Assembly (NCBI RefSeq): GCF_022760925.1
Contig: NZ_JAKTNT010000008.1
Coordinates: 1-64,000 of the forward strand
Reading direction: 5' to 3'
DNA from: Thermus hydrothermalis
GTDB lineage: Bacteria; Deinococcota; Deinococci; Deinococcales; Thermaceae
DNA length: 64,000 nucleotides
Positions 51,965-60,634 of the stretch are shown one piece after another (positions within the stretch are counted from its first letter, which is position 1; each line of letters starts with the position of its first letter). Below the pieces are notes generated by a model. The model saw only the letters and a list, made by a program, of their open reading frames with translations. It was not told the origin of the DNA and ran no database searches. The position numbers and the translations under genes were made by a program.

Positions 51965-53014
51965 TTAGTCCGTGCCCACGGGGGTCTTGGGGCTTTGGCC
52001 GTCCAGGGCCACCCCTTCCCCCGCCACCTTCACCGCCACCAAGTCCCCTACCCGGAAGGGGCTTTCCGGGCCTTCCTGCACCAGGACCTCCCGCTCCGGG
52101 GCCAAAAGGCGCACCCGGTAGGTGAGGTCGTGCCCCTTGAACTCCCGGGCCACCACCTGGCCCAAGGGGCCGCCTTCCTCCGGGGGGGCGAGGCGGAGGG
52201 CCTCGGGGCGTAGGGAGAGGAGCAGGGGCCCATGGGCGGGCTCGGCCAAGGGCACGGGGCCCAGGCAGGTTTCGGCGTGACGGCCTTTTCCCTCGCCCGA
52301 TAGGAGGTTGGTGCGCCCCAGGAACTGGGCCACGAAGGGGGTCTTGGGCCGGAGGTAGACCTCCTCGGGGGTGCCCACCTGCAAGAGCTTTCCGTCCCGC
52401 ATCACCCCCAGGCGGTCGGCGAAGGAGAGGGCTTCCTCCTGGTCGTGGGTGACCAGGAGGGCGGTGGTGCCCGTCTCTTTGAGCACCTTGCGCACCTCTT
52501 CCCGGGTGGCGGCGCGGAGGCTTGCGTCCAGGCTGGAGAAGGGCTCGTCCAGGAGGACGAGCTTGGGCCCGGGGGCCAGGGCCCGGGCCAAGGCCACCCG
52601 CTGCTGTTGCCCGCCGGAAAGCTCCCCCGGCTTGCGGTGCTGGAAGAGGGTCATGCCCACCCGCTCTAAGGCCTTCTGCGCCCTTAGAAGGCGGTCTTTC
52701 CCCTTAAGCCCGAAGGCCACGTTGCCCAAGGCGGTGAGGTGGGGGAAGAGGGCGTAGTCTTGGAAGACGAAGCCGATGCCCCGCCTTTCCGGGGGGAGGG
52801 GGGTGATGTCCTGGCCTTGGAGGACGACCCTCCCCCCGTCCGGGGTTTCCAGGCCGGCGATAACCCGGAGGAGGGTGGTCTTGCCGCAGCCCGAAGGCCC
52901 GAGCAGGGCCAGGATCTCCCCGGGGTAAAGGGCGAGGTCTATCCCCTTAAGCACCTCGTGCTCCCCGAAGCGCTTGCGGATGCCCTCTAGGGTTAAAAGC
53001 GGCGCTCGCTCCAC
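51965..53014 (-). CDS. fbpC: Iron(III) ABC transporter ATP-binding protein
   Basis: 349 residues from the GTG at 53014, which overlaps the permease end by 22 bases. Walker A GPSGCGKT (39-46), signature LSGGQQQRVALARAL, Walker B LVLLDEPFSSLD, followed by a TOBE/regulatory C-terminal domain (about 240-349), as in FbpC/PotA ATPases. Completes the fbpABC importer. Base composition is normal for the window, unlike fbpA and the N-terminal half of fbpB. Confidence 0.92.
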   Translation of the reverse strand: MERAPLLTLEGIRKRFGEHEVLKGIDLALYPGEILALLGPSGCGKTTLLRVIAGLETPDGGRVVLQGQDITPLPPERRGIGFVFQDYALFPHLTALGNVAFGLKGKDRLLRAQKALERVGMTLFQHRKPGELSGGQQQRVALARALAPGPKLVLLDEPFSSLDASLRAATREEVRKVLKETGTTALLVTHDQEEALSFADRLGVMRDGKLLQVGTPEEVYLRPKTPFVAQFLGRTNLLSGEGKGRHAETCLGPVPLAEPAHGPLLLSLRPEALRLAPPEEGGPLGQVVAREFKGHDLTYRVRLLAPEREVLVQEGPESPFRVGDLVAVKVAGEGVALDGQSPKTPVGTD

Positions 53015-54543
53015 AGCAACACCCCAACAAAGGCCGCCGAGAGGAGGACGATAAGGAGGGCGAAGGGGGCGGCCTCGGCGAACATGGCTTCTTGAGTGTA
53101 GCTGAAAACCCGGGTGGCCAGGGTGGCGTAGCCCATGGGGGCGAGGAGGAGGGTGATGGGGAGTTCCTTTACCGCCCCGATGAAGGCCAAGGCCCCTCCC
53201 GCCACCGCACCCCGCCAAAGCAGGGGAAAGGTGACGCGGAAGAAGGCCCCCGTGGGGGTCTCGCCCAGGGTTCTCGCCGCCTCCTCCAGGCGCCTCGGCA
53301 CCTGGAGGAGCGCTCCCCTCACCGGGCCTAGGCTTTCCGCCAGGAAGTGGAAGGCGAGGACCAGGACCAAGAGGGGCAGGGTGCCGTAGAGGAAGGGGAG
53401 GCCTCGCAGGCTGAAGAAGATCCAGGCTAGAGCAAATGCCAGGGGCGGGATGGCGTACCCTAGGTAGGCGATGCGTTCTAACATCCGGGATAGGCCAAGG
53501 GGGTACCGCGTGGCTAGGTAAGCGATGGGCAGGGCCATGCCCACGGCCAGGAGGCTTGCGGGTAAGGCAGCAAGGGCGGAGTGGAGGAGGGCTTCGCCGA
53601 CCCCATAAAGCCTTTCCATGGGAAAACGCTGGGCCAAGTAGAAGAGCACGAAGAGGGGAAAGATCAGGCCGAAAAGAAGTGGCAGGGTTAGTACGAGATA
53701 GGCTATAGGGGCAAAGATGCCTAAGTGGACGGGCTTTGCTTTTCGGCTAGCTCCTCGTCCTGTACGCCCTATGGTGAGGCGTCGGAGGAAGAGCCCTTCT
53801 AGGGCGAGTAACCCTCCTGTGAGGAGAAGGAGCATTAGGGCTAGCCAAGCAGCGTATACCCGGTCAAAAGCGGCGTTGTATTGCAGGTAGATGGCGTAGG
53901 AGAAGGTTTCGTAGCGCAACAAGCTCACGGTACCGAAGTCCCCCAGCACGTGAAGGCCCACTACGAGGTAACCCGAAAGCAGAGCGGGCAGGAGTTGGGG
54001 AAAAGCTGCCCGGAGGAAAGCTTGCCATGGTTTGAGACCAAGTGTCCGTGCAGCTTCTTCCAGCGTGGGGTCCAAACCCAAAAAGGCGGCCCGGAGGGAA
54101 AGGAAGAGATACGGATAGGTAAATAGGGAAAGGATCAGAAGCGCTCCCCAATAGCCTTCTGGGCGTGGCAAGGGAAGGAGGCTGGACGGGCCTGTGGCTG
54201 CTAAATAGACATAGGCTCCCACGTATCCCGGAATGGCCAGGGGAAGGCTAAGGAGGGTGGTGAGGAGGCGTTTTCCTTTCAGATCTGTGCGCGTGGTGAG
54301 AAAGGCCAAAGGTAGGGCGATGAGGGTGGTGAGGGCCAGGACCCCTACGAGGAGGGCTAAGGTGTTGAGGAGGAGTTCTAGGTTTTTGGGTCGGAGGACG
54401 ATTTCCCTTAGGGTGTGAGGGTCGGCCTCGAGGGCTCTAAGGACCAGGTAGACGAGGGGCAGGGCCACCCCGCCCCCCGTGAGGAGGGCGGGGATTAGGA
54501 AGGGTAGGAGCCCCGAGCGGTGGGTTAGCGGATGAACGTTCAA
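52993..54543 (-). CDS. fbpB: Iron(III) ABC transporter permease
   Basis: 516 residues, twelve helices in two fused permease units, as in FbpB. EAA loops EEAARTLGLKPWQAFLRAAFPQLLPAL in the first half and EEAARTLGETPTGAFFRVTFPLLWRG in the second. Starts three bases after fbpA. Composition changes within the gene: 53881-53940 is 32 of 60 G/C, while 53161-53220 is 41 of 60, so the 5' part may be a recent import or recombinant. Confidence 0.92.
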   Translation of the reverse strand: MNVHPLTHRSGLLPFLIPALLTGGGVALPLVYLVLRALEADPHTLREIVLRPKNLELLLNTLALLVGVLALTTLIALPLAFLTTRTDLKGKRLLTTLLSLPLAIPGYVGAYVYLAATGPSSLLPLPRPEGYWGALLILSLFTYPYLFLSLRAAFLGLDPTLEEAARTLGLKPWQAFLRAAFPQLLPALLSGYLVVGLHVLGDFGTVSLLRYETFSYAIYLQYNAAFDRVYAAWLALMLLLLTGGLLALEGLFLRRLTIGRTGRGASRKAKPVHLGIFAPIAYLVLTLPLLFGLIFPLFVLFYLAQRFPMERLYGVGEALLHSALAALPASLLAVGMALPIAYLATRYPLGLSRMLERIAYLGYAIPPLAFALAWIFFSLRGLPFLYGTLPLLVLVLAFHFLAESLGPVRGALLQVPRRLEEAARTLGETPTGAFFRVTFPLLWRGAVAGGALAFIGAVKELPITLLLAPMGYATLATRVFSYTQEAMFAEAAPFALLIVLLSAAFVGVLLWSERRF

Positions 54544-54546
54544 GGT

Positions 54547-55548
54547 CTAGAGGATACCCAGTTCGCGCATGAGCTGCAGCGCCTGTTCCAGGGGAAGCTT
54601 CTCAAAGTCCAGGTTTGGCGTCTTCTTGAGTGCCTCTTCCAGGGGCAGGAGCCTGGGGTCAGGAACCACGTCCTGAACCACGGGGTACTCACCGATGTTG
54701 CCCACGAAGTACTGCTGTCCCTTCGGGGAGAGGAGGTAGGTGAGGAAGCGGGTGGCAGCGCTCAGGTTGCGGCTGTTGCGGTGGATGCCCGCACCCGTCA
54801 CCAGGGCGAGATTCCCTACATCTCCGTCCCGGAAAGATGCCATGCCCACCTGAAAGCCTGCCCGTTGGAAGCGTACCACGTAGTAGTGGTTGGTGGAGGC
54901 GAGGTCAATTTCTCCAGCCCGGATGGCGTCCACCATGGCTACGTTAGAGGAGCCGTAGCTTTTGGGGTTAAGGGCCTTAAAAGCGGTGAGCCATTGGCGT
55001 GCTGCCTGCTCCCCATGGAGGAGGATAATGGCAGCCACCATGTCCTGGAAGCTAGAGTAGGTGGGGGTCCAACCTATCCTCCCCTGAAGACCCTTTTCCT
55101 GGACAAAGCGGGGTAGGTCTAGAAGGCTTTGAGGCAACTCCTCAGGCTTGAACTTTTGGGGGTTATAAGCCAAGACCCGAAGGCGCACGGTTACGGGTAC
55201 CCACCGCTTGGAAGCGGGGATGAAGCCCACCGGCCGCTTGAGGAGGTTCTCGCTTAGAGGGCGGAGGAGGTTTAAGGCGGCAGCACGGCCTAAGGCGCCG
55301 GATGTGTTTAGCCAGACCACGTCTGCCGGAGACCGGCTCCCTTCCTCTTGGAGGGCCGCAAGGATTTGGGCGTCGGATCCGTAGCGAACCTGGACGCGGA
55401 TGCCGGTTTCCCGCTGGAACTGCTGCACCAGGGGACCCACTAAGCTTTCACCCCGGCCAGAGTAAATCGTAAGGGTTTGTTGCTGAGCCAAGCCTAAACC
55501 AAGGCCTGCCAAGCCAAGGAGACCTACGAGGAAACTTCTCCGCACCAT
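54547..55548 (-). CDS. fbpA: Iron(III) ABC transporter substrate-binding protein
   Basis: 333 residues from the ATG at 55548 (GGAGG five bases upstream). Signal peptide about 1-22 (FLVGLLGLAGLGLGLA). FbpA-type fold, LTIYSGRGESLVGPLVQQF, and the paired tyrosines in ASTNHYYVVRFQRAG that bind Fe3+. Composition is AT-richer than the surrounding genes. Expression is from the promoter at 55.6 kb with a palindrome in its leader. Confidence 0.93.
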   Translation of the reverse strand: MVRRSFLVGLLGLAGLGLGLAQQQTLTIYSGRGESLVGPLVQQFQRETGIRVQVRYGSDAQILAALQEEGSRSPADVVWLNTSGALGRAAALNLLRPLSENLLKRPVGFIPASKRWVPVTVRLRVLAYNPQKFKPEELPQSLLDLPRFVQEKGLQGRIGWTPTYSSFQDMVAAIILLHGEQAARQWLTAFKALNPKSYGSSNVAMVDAIRAGEIDLASTNHYYVVRFQRAGFQVGMASFRDGDVGNLALVTGAGIHRNSRNLSAATRFLTYLLSPKGQQYFVGNIGEYPVVQDVVPDPRLLPLEEALKKTPNLDFEKLPLEQALQLMRELGIL

Positions 55549-55563
55549 GGTTACCTCCAAAAG

Positions 55564-55579
55564 GAGAGGGCGCCCTCTC
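55564..55579 (-). promoter_or_regulatory. 16-base perfect palindrome in the fbpA leader
   Basis: GAGAGGGC/GCCCTCTC, about nine bases downstream of the -10 and 15 bases before the ATG; the ribosome site follows directly. It could be a repressor operator (iron control) or an RNA hairpin. Confidence 0.65.
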
Positions 55580-55587
55580 GGGGAACC

Positions 55588-55616
55588 ACTCTAAGGGGGG
55601 TGAGCTATAAAGTCAA
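55588..55616 (-). promoter_or_regulatory. Promoter of fbpABC
   Basis: On the minus strand TTGACT (55616-55611), 17-base spacer, TAGAGT (55593-55588). The -35 overlaps the stop of the upstream phosphatase-superfamily gene. Confidence 0.75.
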
Positions 55617-56389
55617 GTATTCCGGTCGGATTTTCTAAGTTTAAAAGCGATAATCACTTGCAACCAGGGAAGGACCCCCGCCAGGTCCTGCGGCCAGAAG
55701 GGGGCTTCCCCCGAGTAGACCAGGGGCACGGGGTTTCGGGTGTGCCTGGGGTGCCAGGGCTCTTCGGCGTTGCCGTGGTCCGAGGTAAGGAGAAGCTCGC
55801 CCCCTTCGGCCAGAAAGCCTTCTAGGAAGCGGGATAGCTCCCGAAAGCGCTCCCCTAACGTTTCGGGGGCGCGGTGGGCCGCCAGGTCCAAAGCCCAGTA
55901 TTCCAGGACCACGAGGTCAAAGGCCCGGGACAGGCTGGCCGCCCGCGCGCCCATGCCGTAGGGATCTGCCCAGAAGGCGGGGGGAAGGGCCAAGGGGTGG
56001 CCTAAGGGGAGGAGGGGGAGGCCCGCCAGGCTTGCCGCCTGGGCGAAGGCGGAAAGGAGAAGCCGCCTCCCTTCCGTGGCCCGCCTGAGGTATTCCGGCC
56101 GGTAGGCGTTGGCGTGGAGGACCTTTAGGCCCGCCTCTTTAGCCCAGGCGTAAAGGCTTCGCCGGAGGAGGGGTCTAAGCCTGGGGCTAGGGAAGGGCCC
56201 CTGGTGGTGGCCGAGGAGCTGGGCGGCGTTGACCCCGGTGAGGAGGGTGGTCTGCCCCGTGCCCGACTGGGGGAGGCCCTCCACCCCCAAGGTGGCGTCC
56301 AGGGGCTTAGGGGAAAGCTCCAAAAGGAGGGGGAAGAGGCCTTCTAGCGCTTCCCCGAGCCCCAGGCCGTCCACGAAGAGGAAGAGCAC
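55613..56389 (-). CDS. Metalloenzyme of the alkaline phosphatase/phosphoglycerate mutase superfamily
   Basis: 258 residues. Metal-binding motifs of the superfamily: FLFVDGLGLG at the N-terminus, SGTGQTTLLTGVNA with the nucleophile region, and LLLTSDHGNAEEPWHPRHTRNPVPLVY at the C-terminus. Cofactor-independent phosphoglycerate mutases and phosphopentomutases share this core but are about 400-500 residues; this is a short member lacking an inserted domain. Reaction unknown, likely phosphate ester hydrolysis or transfer. GTG start at 56389; monocistronic. Confidence 0.75.
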   Translation of the reverse strand: MLFLFVDGLGLGEALEGLFPLLLELSPKPLDATLGVEGLPQSGTGQTTLLTGVNAAQLLGHHQGPFPSPRLRPLLRRSLYAWAKEAGLKVLHANAYRPEYLRRATEGRRLLLSAFAQAASLAGLPLLPLGHPLALPPAFWADPYGMGARAASLSRAFDLVVLEYWALDLAAHRAPETLGERFRELSRFLEGFLAEGGELLLTSDHGNAEEPWHPRHTRNPVPLVYSGEAPFWPQDLAGVLPWLQVIIAFKLRKSDRNT

Positions 56390-56463
56390 AAGGCCAGTGT
56401 AAAGGTGCTTTGCCTTTCTATGGGCTTGGGGGATTTGGGTATTCTGGAACCGGAGGTAAAGCT

Positions 56464-56892
56464 ATGCCGGTGCGCCAAGCGAATGCGGTATGGGAAGGCG
56501 GTCTCCGTCAGGGCAAGGGTATCATGCGGCTCCAGAGCCAGGCCTTTGAGGGGCCCTATTCCTTCCCCTCGCGCTTTGAGGAGGGGGAGGGCACGAACCC
56601 GGAAGAGCTCATCGCCGCAGCCCATGCGGGTTGCTTCTCCATGGCCTTGGCCGCCAGCCTGGAGCGGGAGGGCTTCCCCCCCAAGCGGGTTTCCACCGAG
56701 GCCCGGGTGCACCTGGAGATGGTGGAAGGAAAGCCCACCCTCACCCGGATTGAGCTCTTGACCGAGGCGGAGGTGCCCGGGATTAGTCCCGAGAAGTTCC
56801 AAGAGATCGCCCAGGCGGCCAAGGAAGGCTGCCCCGTCTCCCGGGCTCTGGCGGCGGTGAAGGAGATTACCCTTCAGGCCAGGCTGGTCTAG
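56464..56892 (+). CDS. OsmC-family peroxidase
   Basis: 142 residues from the ATG at 56464 (GGAGG upstream). OsmC-type pattern: TNPEELIAAAHAGCFSMALAA with the first Cys and AAKEGCPVSRAL with the second. Known members (OsmC, YhfA-like) reduce organic hydroperoxides with dithiols. The NPEELIAAAHAGCF phrase matches true OsmC more closely than the protein at 7.7 kb. Convergent with the zinc-ribbon gene. Confidence 0.9.
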   Translation: MPVRQANAVWEGGLRQGKGIMRLQSQAFEGPYSFPSRFEEGEGTNPEELIAAAHAGCFSMALAASLEREGFPPKRVSTEARVHLEMVEGKPTLTRIELLTEAEVPGISPEKFQEIAQAAKEGCPVSRALAAVKEITLQARLV

Positions 56893-57644
56893 GCCTCCCC
56901 TTTCCAGAGGAGGCGGCCGCAGGAGGGGCAGCGGGTGAGCTGCCCCTGGATCACCTTTTGCGCCACGTGGGTGGGGAGGACCACGTTGCACCCCTCGCAG
57001 CGGAAGACCTGGCCCTGCCGGGCCATGCGCACGATCCCCATGCCCTTGCGGGCCCGGCGGATGGCCTCGTACTCCTTGAGGACGGGGGCGGGGATGCCTT
57101 GGGCCAAGGCCGCCCGTTCCTCTAGCCTGGCCTGTATTTCCGCCTTAAGGGCTTCCACCCGCACCCGATTGGCCTCCAGGAGTTCCTCCAGCCTGGGCCT
57201 AAGCTGGGCGAGCTCGGCTTCCAAGCGGGCGATCTCGGCCTCCAGGTTCTCCATGGCCTCCATGATGGGGGTGGAGAGCTCCAGGAGCTCGCGGATGCGG
57301 TCCTTGATCTGCTGGATGCGGTTCTCGTACTGGGTCTGCTCCCGGGCGCTTTGCGCTTGGCGCTGCTCGGCCTCCGCCTGCTTTTCCTTGGCGGTGAGGT
57401 CCTCTATGTCCAGGCTGTGGCGGTTGTACTCCTTCCGTAGCTCCGCCTGGCGCTCCAGCAGGTCCTCCAGTTCCCTTTCCAGGGCTTCCACCTGGGACTT
57501 TACGGAAAGCAACTCCTCGGGGAGGCTTTCCGCTTCTTGCTGGAGCCTATCTATTTCCAAATCCTTCTCTTGGAGCCCGAAGAGGGCCTTGAGCGCCTCA
57601 TGTTGTCCCCTGTGGGGAGCGTCCGGCCCGTTCACGCTTCCCAT
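56889..57644 (-). CDS. Coiled-coil protein with C4 zinc ribbon
   Basis: 251 residues. Residues about 15-175 form a long coiled-coil hairpin (ALEREL, LLERQAELRKEYNRHSLDIEDL, ENRIQQIKDRIRELLELS), followed by a C4 zinc ribbon: CEGC and CPSC in FRCEGCNVVLPTHVAQ and TRCPSCGRLLW. This matches the widespread zf-RING_7 (C4-type zinc ribbon) family. Function is unclear; some relatives act in DNA or RNA handling. The start is one of several near 57644. Convergent overlap of four bases with osmC. Confidence 0.82.
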   Translation of the reverse strand: MGSVNGPDAPHRGQHEALKALFGLQEKDLEIDRLQQEAESLPEELLSVKSQVEALERELEDLLERQAELRKEYNRHSLDIEDLTAKEKQAEAEQRQAQSAREQTQYENRIQQIKDRIRELLELSTPIMEAMENLEAEIARLEAELAQLRPRLEELLEANRVRVEALKAEIQARLEERAALAQGIPAPVLKEYEAIRRARKGMGIVRMARQGQVFRCEGCNVVLPTHVAQKVIQGQLTRCPSCGRLLWKGEA

Positions 57645-58255
57645 TCTAACCCCGTGAGGAAGGGGTTCGTGCGGGCCTCGAGGCCCAGGGTGGTGGAGGG
57701 CCCGTGCCCCGGGTGGACCTGGGTGTCCGGGGGAAGGGCGAGAAGGCGCTTTAGGGAGGCGAAGAGGGCCTGGGGGTCGGCTCCGGGAAGGTCGTAGCGG
57801 CCGATGCTTCCCCGGAAGAGGAGGTCCCCGGAAAAGACCGCTTGGCCTTTGGGGTCCAGGAAGGCCACGTGCCCAGGGCTATGCCCGGGGAGGTGGAGGA
57901 CCTGGAGGCCAAAAAGCTCCATCCCCTCCGCCAGGGGCTCCACGGGCAAGGGGGGTTTGGGGATGGCGAAGCCCCAGGCTTGCGCCGCTTCCGCCGCCCG
58001 CTCGTAAAGGGGAAGGTCCAGGGGGTGGAGGTAGACGGGTAGGCCAAAGGCGGCCACCAAGGGGGCCACGGCCCCCACGTGGTCAAAGTGGGCGTGGGTG
58101 AGGAGGATGGCCTTTGGGGCGAGGCCCGTTTGGGCGAGGAGGGCCAGGATCCTCTCGGGCTCGTCCCCCGGGTCTATGAGGACCGCCCCCTCGGGGGTTT
58201 CCACCAGGTAGGCGTTCGCCGCCAAGGGGCCTAGGACCAGGCGGTGGGCCCTCAT
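57632..58255 (-). CDS. Metallo-beta-lactamase-fold hydrolase (glyoxalase II-like)
   Basis: 207 residues from the ATG at 58255, which overlaps the rhodanese stop as ATGA. Binuclear metal site THAHFDHVGA (HxHxDH), the second His in GHSPGH, and SGDLLFRGSIGR with the bridging Asp. Glyoxalase II/persulfide dioxygenase group. The rhodanese next to it makes a persulfide dioxygenase or other sulfur role plausible, but the sequence alone does not show it. Confidence 0.88.
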   Translation of the reverse strand: MRAHRLVLGPLAANAYLVETPEGAVLIDPGDEPERILALLAQTGLAPKAILLTHAHFDHVGAVAPLVAAFGLPVYLHPLDLPLYERAAEAAQAWGFAIPKPPLPVEPLAEGMELFGLQVLHLPGHSPGHVAFLDPKGQAVFSGDLLFRGSIGRYDLPGADPQALFASLKRLLALPPDTQVHPGHGPSTTLGLEARTNPFLTGLEWEA

Positions 58256-58944
58256 GGTTCCGTGGGTAGCCCCTCCTGCAGCCACTCGTGCATGGAGCCC
58301 AGGTAGTTCTGGGCCCTTACCCCCAGGCTCCGCAGGACGAAGAAGGCCACGGCGCTCCGGGCCCCGGAGTGGCAGTAGACCCCCACCTCCTGCCCGGGCT
58401 CCAGGCCGAGCCGCTCTAGAAGGCCTTCAGGGTTGAGGAAGTGCTCTAGGGGAACGTTCCGGCTTCCGGGGATGCGCCCGCCCCGGGGGCAGCAGGGGGG
58501 GTGGACCTTCCCCTGATACTCCTCGGGGCTTCGCACGTCCAGGAGGAGGGGGTGGCGGGCGGCCTCGTCGGCGGTGAGGAGCCAGTCCCGCCTTAGGCGG
58601 GCCTCCACCTGGGTGCGCTCGGGTTTGGGTTCCTCCGTTTCCGTGGCGTAGGGCTCCCACCCCTCGGTCCAGAGCTCCACCTCGAGGCCCCCCAGGCCCA
58701 GGAAGAAGGCGGTGCGGCAAAGCCGGCTGGTGAGGCCCTCATCGTAGAGGACCACGGGGCTTTGGAGGCCGAGGCTTTGGAAAAGCTCGGTGAGGCCCGC
58801 CTCCAGCGCTTTCAGCTCCGCCTCCTCCCGCAGGCGGAGCCGGGGGGCGGAGAGGTCCAGGTGGCGGGCCCCCGGCAGGTGCCCCGCCTCGTAGGCGGCC
58901 CGGGGTCGGGTGTCCACCAAAACGGCGCCTTGGGGAAGCTTCAT
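58252..58944 (-). CDS. Sulfurtransferase with two rhodanese domains
   Basis: 230 residues. First domain degenerate (AVLVDTRPRAAYEAGHLPGARHLDL, no active Cys), second active (LLLDVRSPEEYQGK, active-site loop YCHSGARSAVA with the catalytic Cys). Thiosulfate or mercaptopyruvate sulfurtransferase family. Coupled to the MBL-fold gene. Confidence 0.92.
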   Translation of the reverse strand: MKLPQGAVLVDTRPRAAYEAGHLPGARHLDLSAPRLRLREEAELKALEAGLTELFQSLGLQSPVVLYDEGLTSRLCRTAFFLGLGGLEVELWTEGWEPYATETEEPKPERTQVEARLRRDWLLTADEAARHPLLLDVRSPEEYQGKVHPPCCPRGGRIPGSRNVPLEHFLNPEGLLERLGLEPGQEVGVYCHSGARSAVAFFVLRSLGVRAQNYLGSMHEWLQEGLPTEP

Positions 58945-58993
58945 GCCCTTGATTATAGGGGACGCAAGGGTAGGCGCTTCCGGATGAGGATAC

Positions 58994-59022
58994 TTGACAA
59001 AAGGAGGCGCAGGTGATATAAG
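58994..59022 (+). promoter_or_regulatory. Promoter of the Hsp20 gene
   Basis: TTGACA (58994-58999), 17-base spacer, TATAAG (59017-59022), followed by a short leader and GGAGG. A near-consensus sigma-A promoter; no CIRCE-type repeat is visible. Confidence 0.85.
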
Positions 59023-59042
59023 CGTAATCGGAGGTGATGCGT

Positions 59043-59507
59043 ATGGCCCTGGTGCGTAGGGACGCTCGCCCTCTGGAGATCACGCCCTTTAGGACCTGGG
59101 GCCCCTTCTCCCTCCTGGAAGAGGCCAACCGGCTCTTTGAGGAGGTCTTGGGCGACTTGGGCCGGCCCGCTGTGGCCTACGTGGCCCCCGCGGACCTCTA
59201 CGAGACGGACGAGGCCCTGGTCCTGGAGATGGCGGTGCCGGGCCTTGCCCCCGAGGACCTGGAGGTGAGCCTCGAGGGCAACAAGCTCACCGTCCGGGGC
59301 CAGGTGAAGCCGGCCCAGGACGTGGGGGTGCGCCGCTACTACCTCCAGGAGATCCCCCACGGCTCCTTCGTGCGCACCTTTACCCTGCCCGTGGAGGTCA
59401 AGGGGGACGAGGCCAAGGCGGAGTTCCGCCACGGCATCCTCCGGCTCACCCTGCCCAAGGTGGCGGAGGCCCGGGCCAAGCGGATCCCCATCCAGGTGGT
59501 CCAGTAA
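59043..59507 (+). CDS. hsp20: Small heat shock protein, Hsp20/alpha-crystallin
   Basis: 154 residues from the ATG at 59043 (GGAGG eight bases upstream); a GTG and an ATG slightly upstream are also in frame. Alpha-crystallin domain about 47-140: DLYETDEALVLEMAVPGLAPEDLEVSLEGNKLTVRG and FRHGILRLTLPK, ending IPIQVVQ, close to the IxI motif used in oligomers. Holdase chaperone for unfolding proteins. Monocistronic, with a strong promoter and a terminator. Confidence 0.94.
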   Translation: MALVRRDARPLEITPFRTWGPFSLLEEANRLFEEVLGDLGRPAVAYVAPADLYETDEALVLEMAVPGLAPEDLEVSLEGNKLTVRGQVKPAQDVGVRRYYLQEIPHGSFVRTFTLPVEVKGDEAKAEFRHGILRLTLPKVAEARAKRIPIQVVQ

Positions 59508-59523
59508 GGGCCTAAAGGGCTAA

Positions 59524-59549
59524 CCCCCAGGCTAGTCCTGGGGGTTTTT
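59524..59549 (+). terminator. Terminator of the Hsp20 gene
   Basis: CCCCCAGG, CTAGT, CCTGGGGG, TTTTT. The stop codon of the convergent aminotransferase gene lies in the hairpin loop. Confidence 0.92.
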
Positions 59550-60614
59550 AGCTTTCAAGGCCCCTTCCAGGCGCCTTAGGGCCTCTTCCAACACCTCGGG
59601 GTAGGTGGCGAAGTTGAGGCGCACGTACCGGTCGTACCCTTCCCCGAAGCTCTCCCCGGGGTTTAGCGCCACCCGGGCCTCCTGGAGGAAAAAGGCGGCG
59701 GCCTTGGGGATTTCCGTCTTTATCCAGGCCAGGTAGGTGCCCTCAGGGGGGAAGTGCCCTAGGCCCACCCGCCTGGCCCAGGCCGCCACCCGCTCCCGGT
59801 TGGCCTTAAGGCGGGCGAGGATTTCCCGGAGCCAGGGCTCCCCTTCCCGCAAGGCCGCCTTCCAGGCGGCCATGGCCAAGACGTTGGGGAAGGTATGGGG
59901 GAGGTGGCGCTTCAGGGCCTCCACCAGGGGCTTGGGCCCCACCACGGCCCCCAGGGGTAGCCCCGCCAGGTTGTAGGCCTTGCCCGGGCCCAGGAGGGTG
60001 AGGGTGCGCTCGGGGAGGAAGCGGGCCAGGGGCACGTGGGGCCTTTCGTAGGTGAGGGGGGCGTGGAGCTCGTCGGAAACCACGATGAGGTCGTGCCTGC
60101 GGGCGATGGCGGCGAGGGCGGCAAGCTCCTCCTCGGTGAAGACCCGGCCCGTGGGGTTTTGCGGGTGGCAGAAGAGGAGGAGGCGGCTGGCGAAGGCGAG
60201 GCGCTCTAGGCCGGGAAGGTCCAGGCGGTAGCCCTCCTCCGTTTCCCGCAAGGGGTTGGCGAGAAGGGTGCGCTTCTGCTCGCGGATGGCGGCGAGGAAG
60301 GGGGGGTAGATGGGAAGCTGGGTCAAGACCCCTTGGCCAGGGGCGGTGAAGGCGGCCACGGCGGCGTAAAGCCCCACCACCACCCCGGGCATGAAGGCCA
60401 CCTCCCCTTGCAGGCCCGTCTGTTCCAGGAGGAGGGCCTTGAGCTCGGGGTCCCCTTCCCGGGGCGGATAGCCCAAAAACCCCTCCGCCCGCTCCTTCAG
60501 GGCCCGCACGATGGGCTCGGCCACGGGGAAGTCCATGTCCGCAACCCACAGGGGCAACACGTCCTCGGGGTAGGCGCTCCACTTCAGGGAGTCCTTGCGG
60601 GGCGGTAGCGTCAT
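59532..60614 (-). CDS. PLP-dependent aminotransferase, MalY/PatB type
   Basis: 360 residues, fold type [26 protein letters not shown] at the N-terminus is the MalY/PatB signature; [11 protein letters not shown] and [13 protein letters not shown] bind PLP, and the Schiff-base Lys lies in [14 protein letters not shown]. These enzymes cleave C-S bonds (cystathionine beta-lyase) or act as transaminases. Length is slightly short of the usual 380-390. Monocistronic. Confidence 0.9.
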   Translation of the reverse strand: MTLPPRKDSLKWSAYPEDVLPLWVADMDFPVAEPIVRALKERAEGFLGYPPREGDPELKALLLEQTGLQGEVAFMPGVVVGLYAAVAAFTAPGQGVLTQLPIYPPFLAAIREQKRTLLANPLRETEEGYRLDLPGLERLAFASRLLLFCHPQNPTGRVFTEEELAALAAIARRHDLIVVSDELHAPLTYERPHVPLARFLPERTLTLLGPGKAYNLAGLPLGAVVGPKPLVEALKRHLPHTFPNVLAMAAWKAALREGEPWLREILARLKANRERVAAWARRVGLGHFPPEGTYLAWIKTEIPKAAAFFLQEARVALNPGESFGEGYDRYVRLNFATYPEVLEEALRRLEGALKAKNPQD

Positions 60615-60634
60615 GGGTTTATCTTACCCGGGGC

